DNA of 64,000 bases from Akkermansia muciniphila (GCA_945861535.1 CAMAUZ010000015.1:1-64000); one strand, 5' to 3'. Shown: positions 8,350 through 17,663, numbered from the stretch's first letter. The notes: a model not told the origin generated them from the sequence alone. Made by a program: numbers and translations.

Positions 8350-8420
8350 CCGCGGGCGTCGGGCAGTCATCCGTGCCTGCCAGTTCACGGGGCATCCCCG
8401 CCCCGTGTTCCCGGTTCCGC
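8350..8420. repeat. Half copy of palindromic repeat family A
   Basis: Contains the GTGCCTGCCAGTT and GGGGCATCC blocks of family A without the matching right arm. It is probably a decayed element. Confidence 0.6.
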
Positions 8421-8499
8421 CGCCCGGCAGTTCGCCCGCCCCGGCTTTCCCTCGGCAACGACCAAGGGTGTGATTGAAAGCGGGTGAGGGAAGCGAGGT

Positions 8500-8579
8500 G
8501 GTAGGGCGCGTCTGTCCTCAGCGCGCCGCGGCTCCGTGGGTACCCGCAAGCGGCGCGCTGAGGACAGACGCGCCCTACC
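8500..8579. repeat. Long hairpin, family F (GTAGGGCGCGTCTGTCCTCA)
   Basis: A 29-nt arm (8500-8528) is repeated as an essentially perfect inverted copy (8551-8579) around a short loop. Relatives occur at 36641-36724 and, partly, 41803-41860. There is no T-run after it, so it is an interspersed palindrome, though it could act as a terminator between pilT and the next gene. Confidence 0.85.
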
Positions 8580-8664
8580 CACCAGTCTTGCAACGCAGCC
8601 TAGCCGGAAACCAGTTCACCCACTTTTAATCACGCCCAAAAAACCCTCCCCTTCACAACGAAGG

Positions 8665-8692
8665 TTCCCTTTTCCGCGCCACGTCCTACACT
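8665..8692 (+). promoter_or_regulatory. Possible promoter of the subtilase gene
   Basis: TTCCCT (8665-8670), a 16-nt spacer and TACACT (8687-8692) are followed after 6 nt by the GTG start. It matches the geometry seen upstream of pilT and the transposase; the -35 match is weak. Confidence 0.35.
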
Positions 8693-8698
8693 GCCCCC

Positions 8699-10087
8699 GT
8701 GAAACCGCTGGCACGCTCTGCTCTCCTCCGTCTCGGCCTCGCCTGGCTCTGCCTGGCCGCCGTCTTCCCGACCTGCGCCGAGGACTCCCTGACTTGGGAC
8801 GCGCTCCGCGGCCGCGTCGATGCCGACATCCGCAGTTGGGATCTCCGTCAGTTGCTCGACAGCATCGCCGCCCAGTCCGGCTGGGAGATTTTCGTCCAAC
8901 CCGACGCCAAACAACCCGTCTCCGCCAAGTTCAAAAACCACTCCCCCGGCGAGGCGCTCAAAAAGCTGCTCACCGAACTGAACTTCGCCCTCCTCACCCC
9001 CACCAATCAGGTTCCGCGCCTCTACGTCTTCCGCTCCAAGCGCGACGAAGCCACCCAGAAAATCTCGCCCCCCGTCATCCGCAAACAATCGCAGGCCCTC
9101 GGCAACGAAGTCATCGCCCTGCTCAAATCCGGCACCGACGCCAAGAAGCTCGCCAGCGCGGTCGGCGGCAGCATCAAGGGCAAAATCGCCAATGCCTACC
9201 GCCTCGTCTTCGATTCCGACGCCGACGCCACAGCCGCCCGCCTCGCCCTCGCCGACATGGACCAGGTGCTCTCGCTCGATTCCAATTTCCCCATCGACCG
9301 CCCGCGTATTTCTGAAGTGCCCGCGCCCGCCGCCCCCCTGCCATTTTCCCTGCGCCCCACCCTCGGCCCCGACGGCGGCATGGTCATCGTCGCCGCCATC
9401 GACACCGCGATGCAGCGCGATGGCACCCAGCTCGGCAACTTTCTCCTCACGCCCATTTTCATTGCTGGCAATGCCGAGCTTTCCAAAACCCAGCCCACGC
9501 ACGGCACCTCCATGGCCGAGAACATCCTCCGCAGCATCGCCGCCAACCAATCCGCCAACTCCACCCCCGTGCGCATCCTGCCCGTGGATGTCTATGGCAA
9601 CAGCGAAACCACGACCACCTTCGACATCGCCAACGGCATCTCGCAGGCCGTGAAAAATGGCGCGCGCATCATCAACCTCAGTCTCGGCAGCGAAAGCGAC
9701 AGCACCCTCCTCCACACGATCATCAAAAACAGCGCGGACCAGGGCGTCGTGTTCTTCGCCGCCGCGGGCAACAAGCCGACCACCGCGCCCTTTTATCCCG
9801 CCGCCTACCGCGAAGTCACGGCGGTCACCGCCCGCGAAAGCAACGGCACCCTCGCCCCCTACGCCAACCGCGGCACGTTCGTCGATGTCGCGGCGCCGGG
9901 AACCAGCCTCGTGCAATTCAACAACCAGGGCTGGGTCGTCACCGGCACCTCGTCGTCCGCCGCGGCCGCCACGGGTTTCGCCGCCAGCCTCGTCGCCAGC
10001 GCCGGCAAGACCGCACCGGAAGCCCAGGCCCTCGTCCGCACCCGCTGGTCCGCCACAGCGCTCGTCGGCAACACCGGGCAGAATTAA
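8699..10087 (+). CDS. Secreted S8 (subtilisin-like) serine protease with STN-like N-terminus
   Basis: A 462-residue exported protease starting at GTG. Residues 1-27 form a signal peptide ending near TCAEDS. Residues 40-112 resemble the secretin/TonB short N-terminal (STN) fold: DADIRSWDLRQLLDSIA, then FVQPD and GEALKKLL. The peptidase domain has the triad Asp235 (VAAIDTAM), His268 (PTHGTSMAE) and Ser418 (GTSSSAAAATG), with the oxyanion Asn358 in AAAGN. The Pro usually four residues after the catalytic Ser is Ala here. No propeptide inhibitor domain of the I9 type is evident, so the N-terminal domain may replace it. Substrate unknown. It stands alone between repeat-rich gaps. Confidence 0.85.
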   Translation: MKPLARSALLRLGLAWLCLAAVFPTCAEDSLTWDALRGRVDADIRSWDLRQLLDSIAAQSGWEIFVQPDAKQPVSAKFKNHSPGEALKKLLTELNFALLTPTNQVPRLYVFRSKRDEATQKISPPVIRKQSQALGNEVIALLKSGTDAKKLASAVGGSIKGKIANAYRLVFDSDADATAARLALADMDQVLSLDSNFPIDRPRISEVPAPAAPLPFSLRPTLGPDGGMVIVAAIDTAMQRDGTQLGNFLLTPIFIAGNAELSKTQPTHGTSMAENILRSIAANQSANSTPVRILPVDVYGNSETTTTFDIANGISQAVKNGARIINLSLGSESDSTLLHTIIKNSADQGVVFFAAAGNKPTTAPFYPAAYREVTAVTARESNGTLAPYANRGTFVDVAAPGTSLVQFNNQGWVVTGTSSSAAAATGFAASLVASAGKTAPEAQALVRTRWSATALVGNTGQN

Positions 10088-10139
10088 ACGGATTCAGCGG
10101 TGCCATCCTGCCCGCACCGAGACCCGAACCAGTTAAAAA

Positions 10140-10249
10140 CCACTAACTGGTACTGACCGGCACTAATAAAACGGCCGCCCTGAATTCACTCACCACCGGT
10201 CGGATGGCTTCGTTCCCATTAGTGCAGGTTAGGGCCGGTTAGTGGTTTC
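10140..10249. repeat. Interspersed inverted repeat, family D
   Basis: CCACTAACTGGTACTGACC and its downstream inverted partner (10217-10249, ending in GGCCGGTTAGTGG) enclose about 50 nt. A sister element is at 22994-23105. The arms consist of short tandem ACTGAC-like units. Confidence 0.8.
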
Positions 10250-10292
10250 CAGTCCCCCTTCCCGCGACACCGCCGGGCTCCGGGGGCGCGGC

Positions 10293-10428
10293 CGGAGCGC
10301 GGCTGTGTCCCGCGCCGAGCGGGATCAGCCGCAGCGGCTCCGCCGGAAGTGACGGCCAGGGAGAAAACACAGCCTTCGCAAGCCTCGTCCGTGCTGCGGC
10401 TGGTCGCTGCGACACAGCCGCGCTCCGA
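10293..10428. repeat. Interspersed inverted repeat, family B (copy 1)
   Basis: GGAGCGCGGCTGTGTCC on the left and GACACAGCCGCGCTCC on the right bound the element. Inner arms carry AGCCGCAGCGGC and its complement. The same design recurs at 17138-17266, 31279-31408, 51885-52013 and 59919-60055, with a half copy at 55150-55185. With family D it accounts for most of the 422-nt gap before the next gene. Confidence 0.85.
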
Positions 10429-10509
10429 CCGCGGGCAGTCAAAGTTTCTTCTTCGTCGCGTTATTCTCGAAAGCGTGATTTCATCCCGCAGATAACTGCT
10501 GCGCGCGTT

Positions 10510-13500
10510 ATGAAATCTCTCAGCTTCGAATCTCTTGTGAAACCAGCGTCCGCCTCCCTGCGGAGCGCCGAGCATTGCTCGGCCTGTTCCGGTTTGGTCC
10601 GTCGTGCCGAGCAATGCTCGGCGCTCCGTGCTCGGGGCCGCGTCGGCACGGCCGCCCTCTTTATCACAGCGCTCCTGCTGGTGCTCGCCGCGTTCACTTC
10701 CCGCGCCGCCGCGCCGGACGCCGAGGCGCAGGAGATTCTGCGGACCGCCGGGGTGAAAGGTGGCATCGTCGTGCATCTGGGTGCGGGCGACGGGCGGTTG
10801 ACGGCGGCGCTGCGGGCGAACGCGAGCTATCAGGTTCACGGGCTGAGCACAGACGCAGCGACGATCCCGGCGGCGCGCGAGGCGATTCGCACGCTCGGCG
10901 TTTACGGGCCGGTCAGCGTGGACTTTCTCGACGGCAAGGAGCTTCCCTACATCGACAATCTGGTGAACCTGCTGGTCGCGGAAAATCTCGGTGGCGTGGC
11001 GATGAGCGAGGTGTTGCGCGTGCTGGTGCCGAATGGCGTGGCGCTCGTGAAACAGGACGGCAAATGGGTGAAGAGCGTGAAGCCGCGGCCGACGACGCTC
11101 GATGACTGGACGCACTACTACTACGACGCCAAGGGCAACGCGACGTCGCACGACCAGGTGGTCGCGCCGCCGGAGCGGTTGCAGTGGGTGGGCAATCCGC
11201 GGTGGTCGCGGCATCACGACCGCATGTCGAGCCTGAGCGCGATGGTGTCGGGCGGCGGGCGGATTTTTTACATCATGGACGAGGGGTCGCGCATTTCGAT
11301 CCTGCTGCCCGCAAAGTGGGCGATCGTCGCGCGCGACGCGTTCAACGGCACGGTCCTGTGGAAGCAGGCCATCAACCGCTGGCAGAGCACTCTCTGGCCG
11401 TTGAAATCCGGCCCGACGCAGCTCGCGCGCCGGCTCGTGGTGGATGGCGACCGCGTGTTGGTGACGCTGGGCATCGACGCGCCGGTGAGCCATCTGGACG
11501 CGGCGACCGGCAAGACCGTGCGGGTCTTCGAGAGCACGAAAGGCGCGGAGGAAATCCTGCACGTCAACGGCGTGCTCTACTGCCTCGTGAACCCGCGGCC
11601 GTGGGTGCTCGAGGACTTTGCGCCGAAGCACAACACCGGCGATCAGAAGCGTGTGGAGACGGAGTTCAACTGGGATCAGCAGCCGCGCGAACTGGTCGCG
11701 GTCGAGGTCGCGTCGGGGCGGCAGTTGTGGCGCAAGACCGACGTGAAAGTCGCGCCGCTCTCGCTGGCGACCGACGGGCAGCGGCTGATTTTTTACGATG
11801 GCGACAAACTCATCCAGCTCGATCCCGCGACGGGCACGCAGCGCTGGGCGGGGCCGCCCGCGCCGAAGCGAAAACTCTTCGAGTACAACTACGGCCCGCG
11901 CGTGGTGATGCACAGCAACGTGGTGCTCTACGCGGGCGGCGACGGCTCGATGAAGGGGCTGAATCTCGACTCGGGCAAGGAGCTGTGGAGCGCGCCGCAC
12001 AACAAGTCGGGCTACCGTTCGCCGGAAGATTTGATCGTGGCGGGCGGGCTGGTGTGGAACGCGGCGACGTTGTCCGGCGGCATGGCCGGCGAGTTCATCG
12101 GGCGCGATCCGTGGACGGGCGAGGCGAAGGTGCAGTTCCCGCCGGACGTGAACACCTATTGGTTTCACCACCGCTGCTACATCGCCAAGGCGACGGACCG
12201 GTTTCTCTTGCCGTCGCGCACGGGGATCGAGTTCGTGGACATCAAGGCGAAGCACTGGGACATCAACCACTGGGTGCGCGGCGCGTGCCTCTACGGCGTG
12301 CTGCCGTGCAACGGCCTGACCTACGCGGGGCCGCACAATTGCGCCTGCTATCCTGAGGCGAAGCTCGATGGCATGAACGCGCTCGCGCCCGGCACGATGT
12401 CCGCGCATCCGAAACCGCGCGCCGACGCGCAGCGCCTGGAACGCGGACCGGCCTTCGGGCAGGCCGTCACCGAACCCGACGCCGACGTGAACGACTGGCC
12501 GACCTATCGCCACGACGCCGCGCGCAGCGGCTACACGAGCCAGGCCCTCAAGCCCGATCTCGGCAAGGCATGGGAACTCAAGCTGGGCGGGCCATTGAGC
12601 GCGGTCACGATCGCGGCGGGGAAGCTCTTTGTCTCGCAGATCGACCAGCACACGATCCATGCGCTCGACGCGGTGACGGGGAAGCCGCAGTGGCATTTCA
12701 TCGCGGGCGGACGCGTGGATTCGCCGCCGACCTATTGGAAGGGCCGCGTGCTCTTCGGCGGCAAGGACGGCAGCGTGTACTGCCTGCGCGGCCGCGACGG
12801 CGCGCTGATCTGGCGGTATCGCGCCGCGCCGAGCGACCGGCGGCTCGGGGCCTTCGAGCAGGTGGAATCGGTGTGGCCGGTTCACGGCAGCGTGCTCGTG
12901 GAAAATGACACGGTTAGCTTCGTCGCGGGGCGCTCGATCTTTCTCGATGGCGGCCTGCATTTCTTCCGGCTCGACGCCGCGACGGGGCGCAAGCTGGTCG
13001 AGGAAAATTACGACGACAAAGATCCCGAGACGGGCCGCGACATCCAGGAACGCGTGAAGACGCTGCAAATGCCGGTCGGGCTGAACGACATTCTTTCGAG
13101 CGACAAAAAGTGGACCTACCTCCGCACGCAGAAGATCGGCGCGGACGGCAAGCGCGTGGACATCGGCCCGGTGTCGGGCGACGCGATCAAGCAGGGTGCC
13201 TCGCAGACGGGCGAGGGCGCGCACATTTTCGCGCCGATGGGTTTCCTCGATGACTCGTGGTTTCACCGCAGCTACTGGGTTTACGGGAAGAGCTTCGCGG
13301 GCGGGCACAACGGGTATTACCAGGCCGGCAAATACGCGCCGTCGGGCCGCATCCTCGTGTTCGATGAGAAGAACGTGTACGCCTACGGTCGCGAGCCGCA
13401 GTACTACAAATGGACCACCACGATGGAGCATCAGCTTTTCTCCGCGCCGAAAGACGCGCCCGTGGTGCCGGGTGTCGGCGAGGATGCGGCGCCCGCGGCT

Positions 13501-14586
13501 GGTCCGCGCGGCAAGGGCAAGCCGGGCGCAAACGTGGCGGCCGCAGCGGCCGGGATGGCCGTGACATTTCCCGATGCCGACAAGCTCGATCCGTCGGCCA
13601 AGCCGCTCACGATCGAGGCGTGGGTATCGCCAGATGCCAAGGACGGCGCGGTCGTTTCGCACGGCGGACCGCTGAATGGTTTTGCGCTGGTGATTCAGAA
13701 AGGCCAACCGGCGTTCCACGTTCGCAGCGCGAAGAATGCGGGCGCGGTCGTCGCGCCGAACGCGCTCAGCGAGGGCTGGCATCATCTGGCGGGCGTGCTC
13801 GCGGCGGACGGGCGGCTGCGCATTTTTGTCGATGGCAAACTGGCGGCCGAGGGCCACGGGCCGGGCTTGATCGCGGCGCGGCCGAAGAACCCGCTGCGCT
13901 TCGGATTCGAGGGCGGGATCACGGAGGACGGGCCGGTCGCGGCGTTCTCAGGCCTGCTGGATCACGTCGCCATTTATCATCGCGCGCTGACGGCGGCGGA
14001 ACTGCAGCACCACGCTGACCAGCCCAGCGAGGTCAAGCCGGAGCCGGGACTGGTTTTGTTCTGCACCTTCGACAAAGCGGACGCGCGGGACGAATCGGGT
14101 AGCCGCGCGCACGGCGTAATGACGGGCGTGCAATCGGGCAAGGGCAAGGTCAACGCGGGCTTGGTGTTCCGTCCGCCGAAACCCGTGAACGTGATCACGG
14201 CGAAGCTGCCCGCGCCGCGCAATTCGGGAATGTTCGTGCAACAGAACTGGCAGCGCTACGTGCCCGTCGTGACGCGCGCGATGGCGATGGCGGGCAAGAC
14301 GATTTTCCTCTCGGGTCCGCCGGACGTGGTGGATGAAGAGTACGCGTTCGAGCGGCTGACACAGAAGGACAAGTCGATCCTGCCGTTGCTCGCCAAGCAG
14401 GACGCAGCCTTGGATGGCAAAGGCGGCGGACGCTTGTTCGCGGTCTCGACGGAGAGCGGCGGGCAGAGCGCGGAGATTGATCTGGAGAGTCCGCCGATCT
14501 GGGACGGGATGGCGGTGGCGCAGGGGCGGCTCTACATCGCGGACATGGACGGCGTGGTGCGCTGCTACGGGCGCGCGAACGAGTGA
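10510..14586 (+). CDS. Large secreted PQQ-type beta-propeller protein with a LamG domain
   Basis: A 1358-residue exported protein. Residues 42-67 are the hydrophobic secretion signal. Residues 75-185 resemble a Rossmann/SAM-binding fold (VVHLGAGDGRLTAAL) and may be a degenerate methyltransferase domain. Two blocks of PQQ-like beta-propeller repeats follow (about 200-620 and 660-980), with recurring aliphatic-tryptophan units such as TGKPQWHF and DGALIWRY. A concanavalin A-like/LamG domain lies at about 1015-1165 (TIEAWV, WHHLAGVL, RIFVDGKLAAEG). The last 180 residues are again propeller-like. Such proteins are common in Verrucomicrobia and Planctomycetes; no enzymatic activity can be assigned. 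Residues 18-40 are encoded by a perfect inverted repeat placed just before the signal sequence, an unusual insertion that keeps the frame. Confidence 0.85.
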   Translation: MKSLSFESLVKPASASLRSAEHCSACSGLVRRAEQCSALRARGRVGTAALFITALLLVLAAFTSRAAAPDAEAQEILRTAGVKGGIVVHLGAGDGRLTAALRANASYQVHGLSTDAATIPAAREAIRTLGVYGPVSVDFLDGKELPYIDNLVNLLVAENLGGVAMSEVLRVLVPNGVALVKQDGKWVKSVKPRPTTLDDWTHYYYDAKGNATSHDQVVAPPERLQWVGNPRWSRHHDRMSSLSAMVSGGGRIFYIMDEGSRISILLPAKWAIVARDAFNGTVLWKQAINRWQSTLWPLKSGPTQLARRLVVDGDRVLVTLGIDAPVSHLDAATGKTVRVFESTKGAEEILHVNGVLYCLVNPRPWVLEDFAPKHNTGDQKRVETEFNWDQQPRELVAVEVASGRQLWRKTDVKVAPLSLATDGQRLIFYDGDKLIQLDPATGTQRWAGPPAPKRKLFEYNYGPRVVMHSNVVLYAGGDGSMKGLNLDSGKELWSAPHNKSGYRSPEDLIVAGGLVWNAATLSGGMAGEFIGRDPWTGEAKVQFPPDVNTYWFHHRCYIAKATDRFLLPSRTGIEFVDIKAKHWDINHWVRGACLYGVLPCNGLTYAGPHNCACYPEAKLDGMNALAPGTMSAHPKPRADAQRLERGPAFGQAVTEPDADVNDWPTYRHDAARSGYTSQALKPDLGKAWELKLGGPLSAVTIAAGKLFVSQIDQHTIHALDAVTGKPQWHFIAGGRVDSPPTYWKGRVLFGGKDGSVYCLRGRDGALIWRYRAAPSDRRLGAFEQVESVWPVHGSVLVENDTVSFVAGRSIFLDGGLHFFRLDAATGRKLVEENYDDKDPETGRDIQERVKTLQMPVGLNDILSSDKKWTYLRTQKIGADGKRVDIGPVSGDAIKQGASQTGEGAHIFAPMGFLDDSWFHRSYWVYGKSFAGGHNGYYQAGKYAPSGRILVFDEKNVYAYGREPQYYKWTTTMEHQLFSAPKDAPVVPGVGEDAAPAAGPRGKGKPGANVAAAAAGMAVTFPDADKLDPSAKPLTIEAWVSPDAKDGAVVSHGGPLNGFALVIQKGQPAFHVRSAKNAGAVVAPNALSEGWHHLAGVLAADGRLRIFVDGKLAAEGHGPGLIAARPKNPLRFGFEGGITEDGPVAAFSGLLDHVAIYHRALTAAELQHHADQPSEVKPEPGLVLFCTFDKADARDESGSRAHGVMTGVQSGKGKVNAGLVFRPPKPVNVITAKLPAPRNSGMFVQQNWQRYVPVVTRAMAMAGKTIFLSGPPDVVDEEYAFERLTQKDKSILPLLAKQDAALDGKGGGRLFAVSTESGGQSAEIDLESPPIWDGMAVAQGRLYIADMDGVVRCYGRANE
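10561..10628. repeat. Perfect 23-bp inverted repeat inside the start of a coding sequence
   Basis: Arms 10561-10583 and 10606-10628 are exact reverse complements with the core CGAGCATTGCTCGG. Only 68 nt long, it is translated as residues 18-40 of the propeller protein, between the initiator region and the signal peptide. Confidence 0.9.
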
Positions 14587-14646
14587 CAGGTCTGCCGCCA
14601 CTACTCAGCCGAACCGATTTTGATGAACCACAAAGCCACAGTTCCT

Positions 14647-14944
14647 GTCCCGGAGGGACGCCGGAGGAGATTAGCCGGGGGCAAGTCCGCGCCAGCGGAC
14701 GCCGCCCCCGGAAACGGTGCCGAGGACCTCGGTGCCCCAGCGGGGCATCGAAGAAATGGCCCGAGGCGCGAGCCGATCACTGCCGCCGCGATCTGCCCGA
14801 GGCGACGAGTGGTGGTCGAACTACCCCTGCCAGAAAATTCTTCGATGCCCCGCCGGGGCATGGTCCGTTCGGCGGCGCATCCGGGGGCCGCGCCCGCTGC
14901 GCGGGCTTGCCCCCGGCTAATTTCCTGCAGAGTCCCTCCGGGAC
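14647..14944. repeat. Interspersed inverted repeat, family C (copy 1)
   Basis: GTCCCGGAGGGAC begins and GTCCCTCCGGGAC ends the unit. Inside are AGATTAGCCGGGGGCAAG with its inverse CTTGCCCCCGGCTAAT, and CCCCAGCGGGGCATCGAAG with its inverse. Copies are at 17356-17663 and 52103-52376, with a decayed one at 57508-57918. The rest of the gap (14945-15191) contains no gene; a fragment reminiscent of the CACAGAGA-type repeat lies near 15126-15160. Confidence 0.88.
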
Positions 14945-15191
14945 GAGGACCAGATCCCTCGCGACCATACTTAGTTCGTCAGACGGCGGTCAGGCCGGCG
15001 GCAAAATCCTCGCGGCACCCGAGGATTTTGAAGAGTTGTAGTGCAGAGAGAAAAGCGAAATGGCCGGACCAAATTGGTTCACCGTTTGATGCCAGACCGG
15101 AGTCCACGCCGGCCTTGGTTTTTCTCTGTGTGCATCGTGTCTCTGTGGTTCCAACTGCGTCTCCCACTCCGATGGTTGCCGGTTTTTGATT

Positions 15192-17057
15192 ATGAAAAAA
15201 TTTTCCCACAACCGCCGGCCCATGGATCGCAGCAAGCGGGGCAAGCCGCGGTTTCCAAAAACATTTGTGCGCGACGAGCGCGGCGGTGCGCCAGGTGGCA
15301 AGCCTTTCGCCGGTGGTGAACGCGGTGGCGCGGGGGACCGCAGACCGTTCGTCGCTGGCGGGCGGGGCGGACCGGGTGGCGGCAAGCCCTTTGTCCGCGG
15401 GGAACGGGGCGGACCGCCGGGACGCCCGGCGTTCGCGCGCGATGATCGGCGCGGGCCGCCAGTGCGGAAGCCGTTTGTGCGCGACGAGCGTGAGGGACCG
15501 CCCGGACGCAAGCCGTTTGTGCGCGACGAGCGTGGCGGCGCGCCGGAGCGGAAGCCGTTCGTCGCGGGTGAGCGTCGTGGCCCGGCGGATTACAAGCGCT
15601 TCGATCGTGAAGGCCGGGCCGGTGCGCCGCCGCGCAAACCGTTTGTTCGGACCGCGTGGCGCGGGCCGGAGGAGAGCCGCCCGAGTGCGCCGGCCGAACG
15701 CGGTGGACCGCCGGAGCCGCGACCGTTCATGCGGGATGATCGCCGGGGTCCGCCGGAACGCCGGCCGTTCGTCAGCAGCGGCCGCAGCGGCCCGGGCGAA
15801 CGCAAACCGTTTGCCGCCGATGAACGCCGTGGACCTCCGGGCCGAAAGCCCTTCGTGCGTGGCGAACGCGATGATCGTCGCGGCCCGCCCGAGCGGCGGC
15901 CCTTTGTGCGCGACGAGCGCGGGGGACCGCCGGGGCGCAAGCCATTTGAACGCGCGGAACGCGGCGGGCCATCCGGACGCAAACCGTTCGTGCGTGATGA
16001 CCGGAGCGGTCCGCCATTGCGCAAACCGTTCGTCCCTCGCGAGCGGAGCGGGACGGGCGCGGGACCTGGTCGAGGACCGCGCGCAGATGCGGGTCCGAGC
16101 GCGAGCGCTGGTGCGGGCGCGGGTGCGAGCCGCGGCGATGATCGCGACGAACCACAGGTTTTGTCGGAGAACGAGCCGGTCATTCTCGCCGCGGGCGAGG
16201 TGCATTATCCAAAACCGATCAAGCCGCGTCCCGACGGCGCGCCGCCGTTGCATTGGCGCGCGGCGGAGATGGGGAAGACGCGCACCGGGCTGGCGCGGGC
16301 GTTGTCGAAGCTCGGCTACTGTTCACGCAATCAGGCGTGGGAATTGATCGTCGCCGGGCGCGTGGAATTGAACGGCGTGGTGGTGACCGACGGCGAGCAT
16401 CCGGTGGTGCTCGACTGGGATCAGATCACGGTGGATGGCGTGCCCGCGGTGAAACAGACCAAGGTTTATCTGATGCTGAACAAGCCGCGCGGACTGGTGA
16501 CGACAGCGAGCGACGAGCAGGGACGGCCGACGGTGTTCGAGTGTCTCGGCGATTTCCGCGTGCCGCATTTGTCGGCGGTTGGACGGCTCGATCAGGCGAG
16601 CGAAGGGCTGCTGCTGTTCACGAACGATCACGCGTGGGGCGCGCACCTGACCTCGCCCGAACGGCACGTCGCGAAGACGTATCACGTGCAGGTGGACCGC
16701 GTGGTGGATGAAGAGCTGGCGAAGAAAATCCAAGCGGGCGCGGAGAGCGAGGGCGAGCAGATCGCGGCGCGCAAGGTGTCCGTGCTGCGCCACGGCGAGA
16801 AAACGAGCTGGCTGGAGGTCGTTCTCGATGAAGGCCGCAACCGGCAAATCCGGCGACTGCTGGCGGCGTTCGAGTTGGAGGTGTTGCGCCTGGTCCGCGT
16901 GGCCATCGGCGATTTGCAACTCGGCACGCTGGCCAAGGGCGCGGTGCGACGGTTGACAGTTCCCGAAATCCAGCGCCTCGGCCCGGTCCCCGGCGCGCAG
17001 CCGAAACGCCCGCCGCGCGCGCGTCCGACCGAACGGCAGGTGCGCCGACGGTTCTGA
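15192..17057 (+). CDS. RsuA/RluB-family pseudouridine synthase with a long RG-rich repeat extension
   Basis: Isomerises uridine to pseudouridine in rRNA (RluB/RsuA/RluE/F class). From ATG 15192 the protein has 621 residues, more than twice the usual length. Residues 20-300 are disordered, Arg/Gly/Pro-rich repeats of a roughly 14-residue unit of the form RKPFVRDERGGPP. An Ala/Gly linker follows. The enzyme proper starts near residue 360 with an S4 RNA-binding domain (GLARALSKLGYCSRNQAWELI) and the synthase domain. The catalytic Asp467 lies in GRLDQASEGLLLFTND, and the late motif EGRNRQIRRLL is present. The C-terminus is again basic. The extension probably binds RNA, by analogy with RGG tails. 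The codon at 15186 (TTG) is also in frame but less likely. Confidence 0.9.
   Translation: MKKFSHNRRPMDRSKRGKPRFPKTFVRDERGGAPGGKPFAGGERGGAGDRRPFVAGGRGGPGGGKPFVRGERGGPPGRPAFARDDRRGPPVRKPFVRDEREGPPGRKPFVRDERGGAPERKPFVAGERRGPADYKRFDREGRAGAPPRKPFVRTAWRGPEESRPSAPAERGGPPEPRPFMRDDRRGPPERRPFVSSGRSGPGERKPFAADERRGPPGRKPFVRGERDDRRGPPERRPFVRDERGGPPGRKPFERAERGGPSGRKPFVRDDRSGPPLRKPFVPRERSGTGAGPGRGPRADAGPSASAGAGAGASRGDDRDEPQVLSENEPVILAAGEVHYPKPIKPRPDGAPPLHWRAAEMGKTRTGLARALSKLGYCSRNQAWELIVAGRVELNGVVVTDGEHPVVLDWDQITVDGVPAVKQTKVYLMLNKPRGLVTTASDEQGRPTVFECLGDFRVPHLSAVGRLDQASEGLLLFTNDHAWGAHLTSPERHVAKTYHVQVDRVVDEELAKKIQAGAESEGEQIAARKVSVLRHGEKTSWLEVVLDEGRNRQIRRLLAAFELEVLRLVRVAIGDLQLGTLAKGAVRRLTVPEIQRLGPVPGAQPKRPPRARPTERQVRRRF
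15255..16050 (+). repeat. Coding tandem repeat of about 42 bp in the synthase gene
   Basis: Roughly sixteen imperfect units encode variants of KPFVRDERGGPPGR. Units differ at wobble positions and in length (14-20 codons), so the array is old and kept by selection on the protein, not a fresh slippage product. Confidence 0.8.
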
Positions 17058-17137
17058 TCCGCGCCGCCGCACCGGGGGCGACCCGGCTTTGAACCACAGA
17101 GACGCGATGGACACAGAGCGGCGAAGCCACAACCCAA

Positions 17138-17266
17138 GGAGCGCGGCTGTGTCCGCCGAGGACCAGCCGCAGCGGCCGCGAAACCGTGCATGCCCCCGTT
17201 GGATTCCGAGGCGTCCCTTGCGGCCAACCCGCTGCGGCTGGTGCTCCGCGCACACAGCCGCGCTCC
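17138..17266. repeat. Family B repeat (copy 2), first part of a composite element
   Basis: Bounded by GGAGCGCGGCTGTG and CACAGCCGCGCTCC. It is preceded by CACAGAGACGCGATGGACAC and followed by family C copy 2. The whole block 17092-17790 resembles 51838-52480 in the same order and orientation, so the pair behaves as a single long duplicated element. The gap holds no gene. Confidence 0.85.
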
Positions 17267-17355
17267 GGGGAAATGCTCGCGGCGCGCGAGGATTTTGCCG
17301 CTGTTCTGGCCGCCAGCCGAGGCCCCGGAAAATTGTCGCCGCCGTTTTGCTCTTC

Positions 17356-17663
17356 GTCCCGGAGGGACACCGCAGGAAATTAGCCGGGGGCAAGCCCGCA
17401 CCAGCGGGCGCGGCCCCCGGTGGAAACCCAACGAGCCATGCCCCAGCGGGGCATCGAAGAAGGTTTTTGGCGCGGTCGTTCCGAAGCGGCTCCATCTCTA
17501 CTTGTTGGCGTGGGCAGATCGAATCGCCGGTGCGCGACCAGCAGCCACGGCTTTTTCTTCGATGCCCCGCTGGGGCACCGAACTACTCGCGACGAGTTCC
17601 GGGGGCGGCGTCCGCTGACGCGGACTTGCCCCCGGCTAATCTCCTCCGGTGCCCCTCCGGGAC
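17356..17663. repeat. Family C repeat (copy 2)
   Basis: Starts GTCCCGGAGGGAC and ends CCCCTCCGGGAC, with both inner inverted pairs of family C. After it, GCGTTCCAAACTCG at 17714-17727 recurs at 52427-52440 behind copy 3, showing that the homology extends beyond the palindrome. Confidence 0.85.

Noticed and set aside
10219-13857. 1212-codon minus-strand frame opposite the propeller protein
   Set aside because: No recognisable family and a composition typical of antisense frames in GC-rich genes; the plus-strand gene has clear domains.
14979-16253. Minus-strand frame opposite the RG-repeat region
   Set aside because: Mirror of the coding repeat; the plus-strand frame continues into a bona fide S4/pseudouridine synthase domain.
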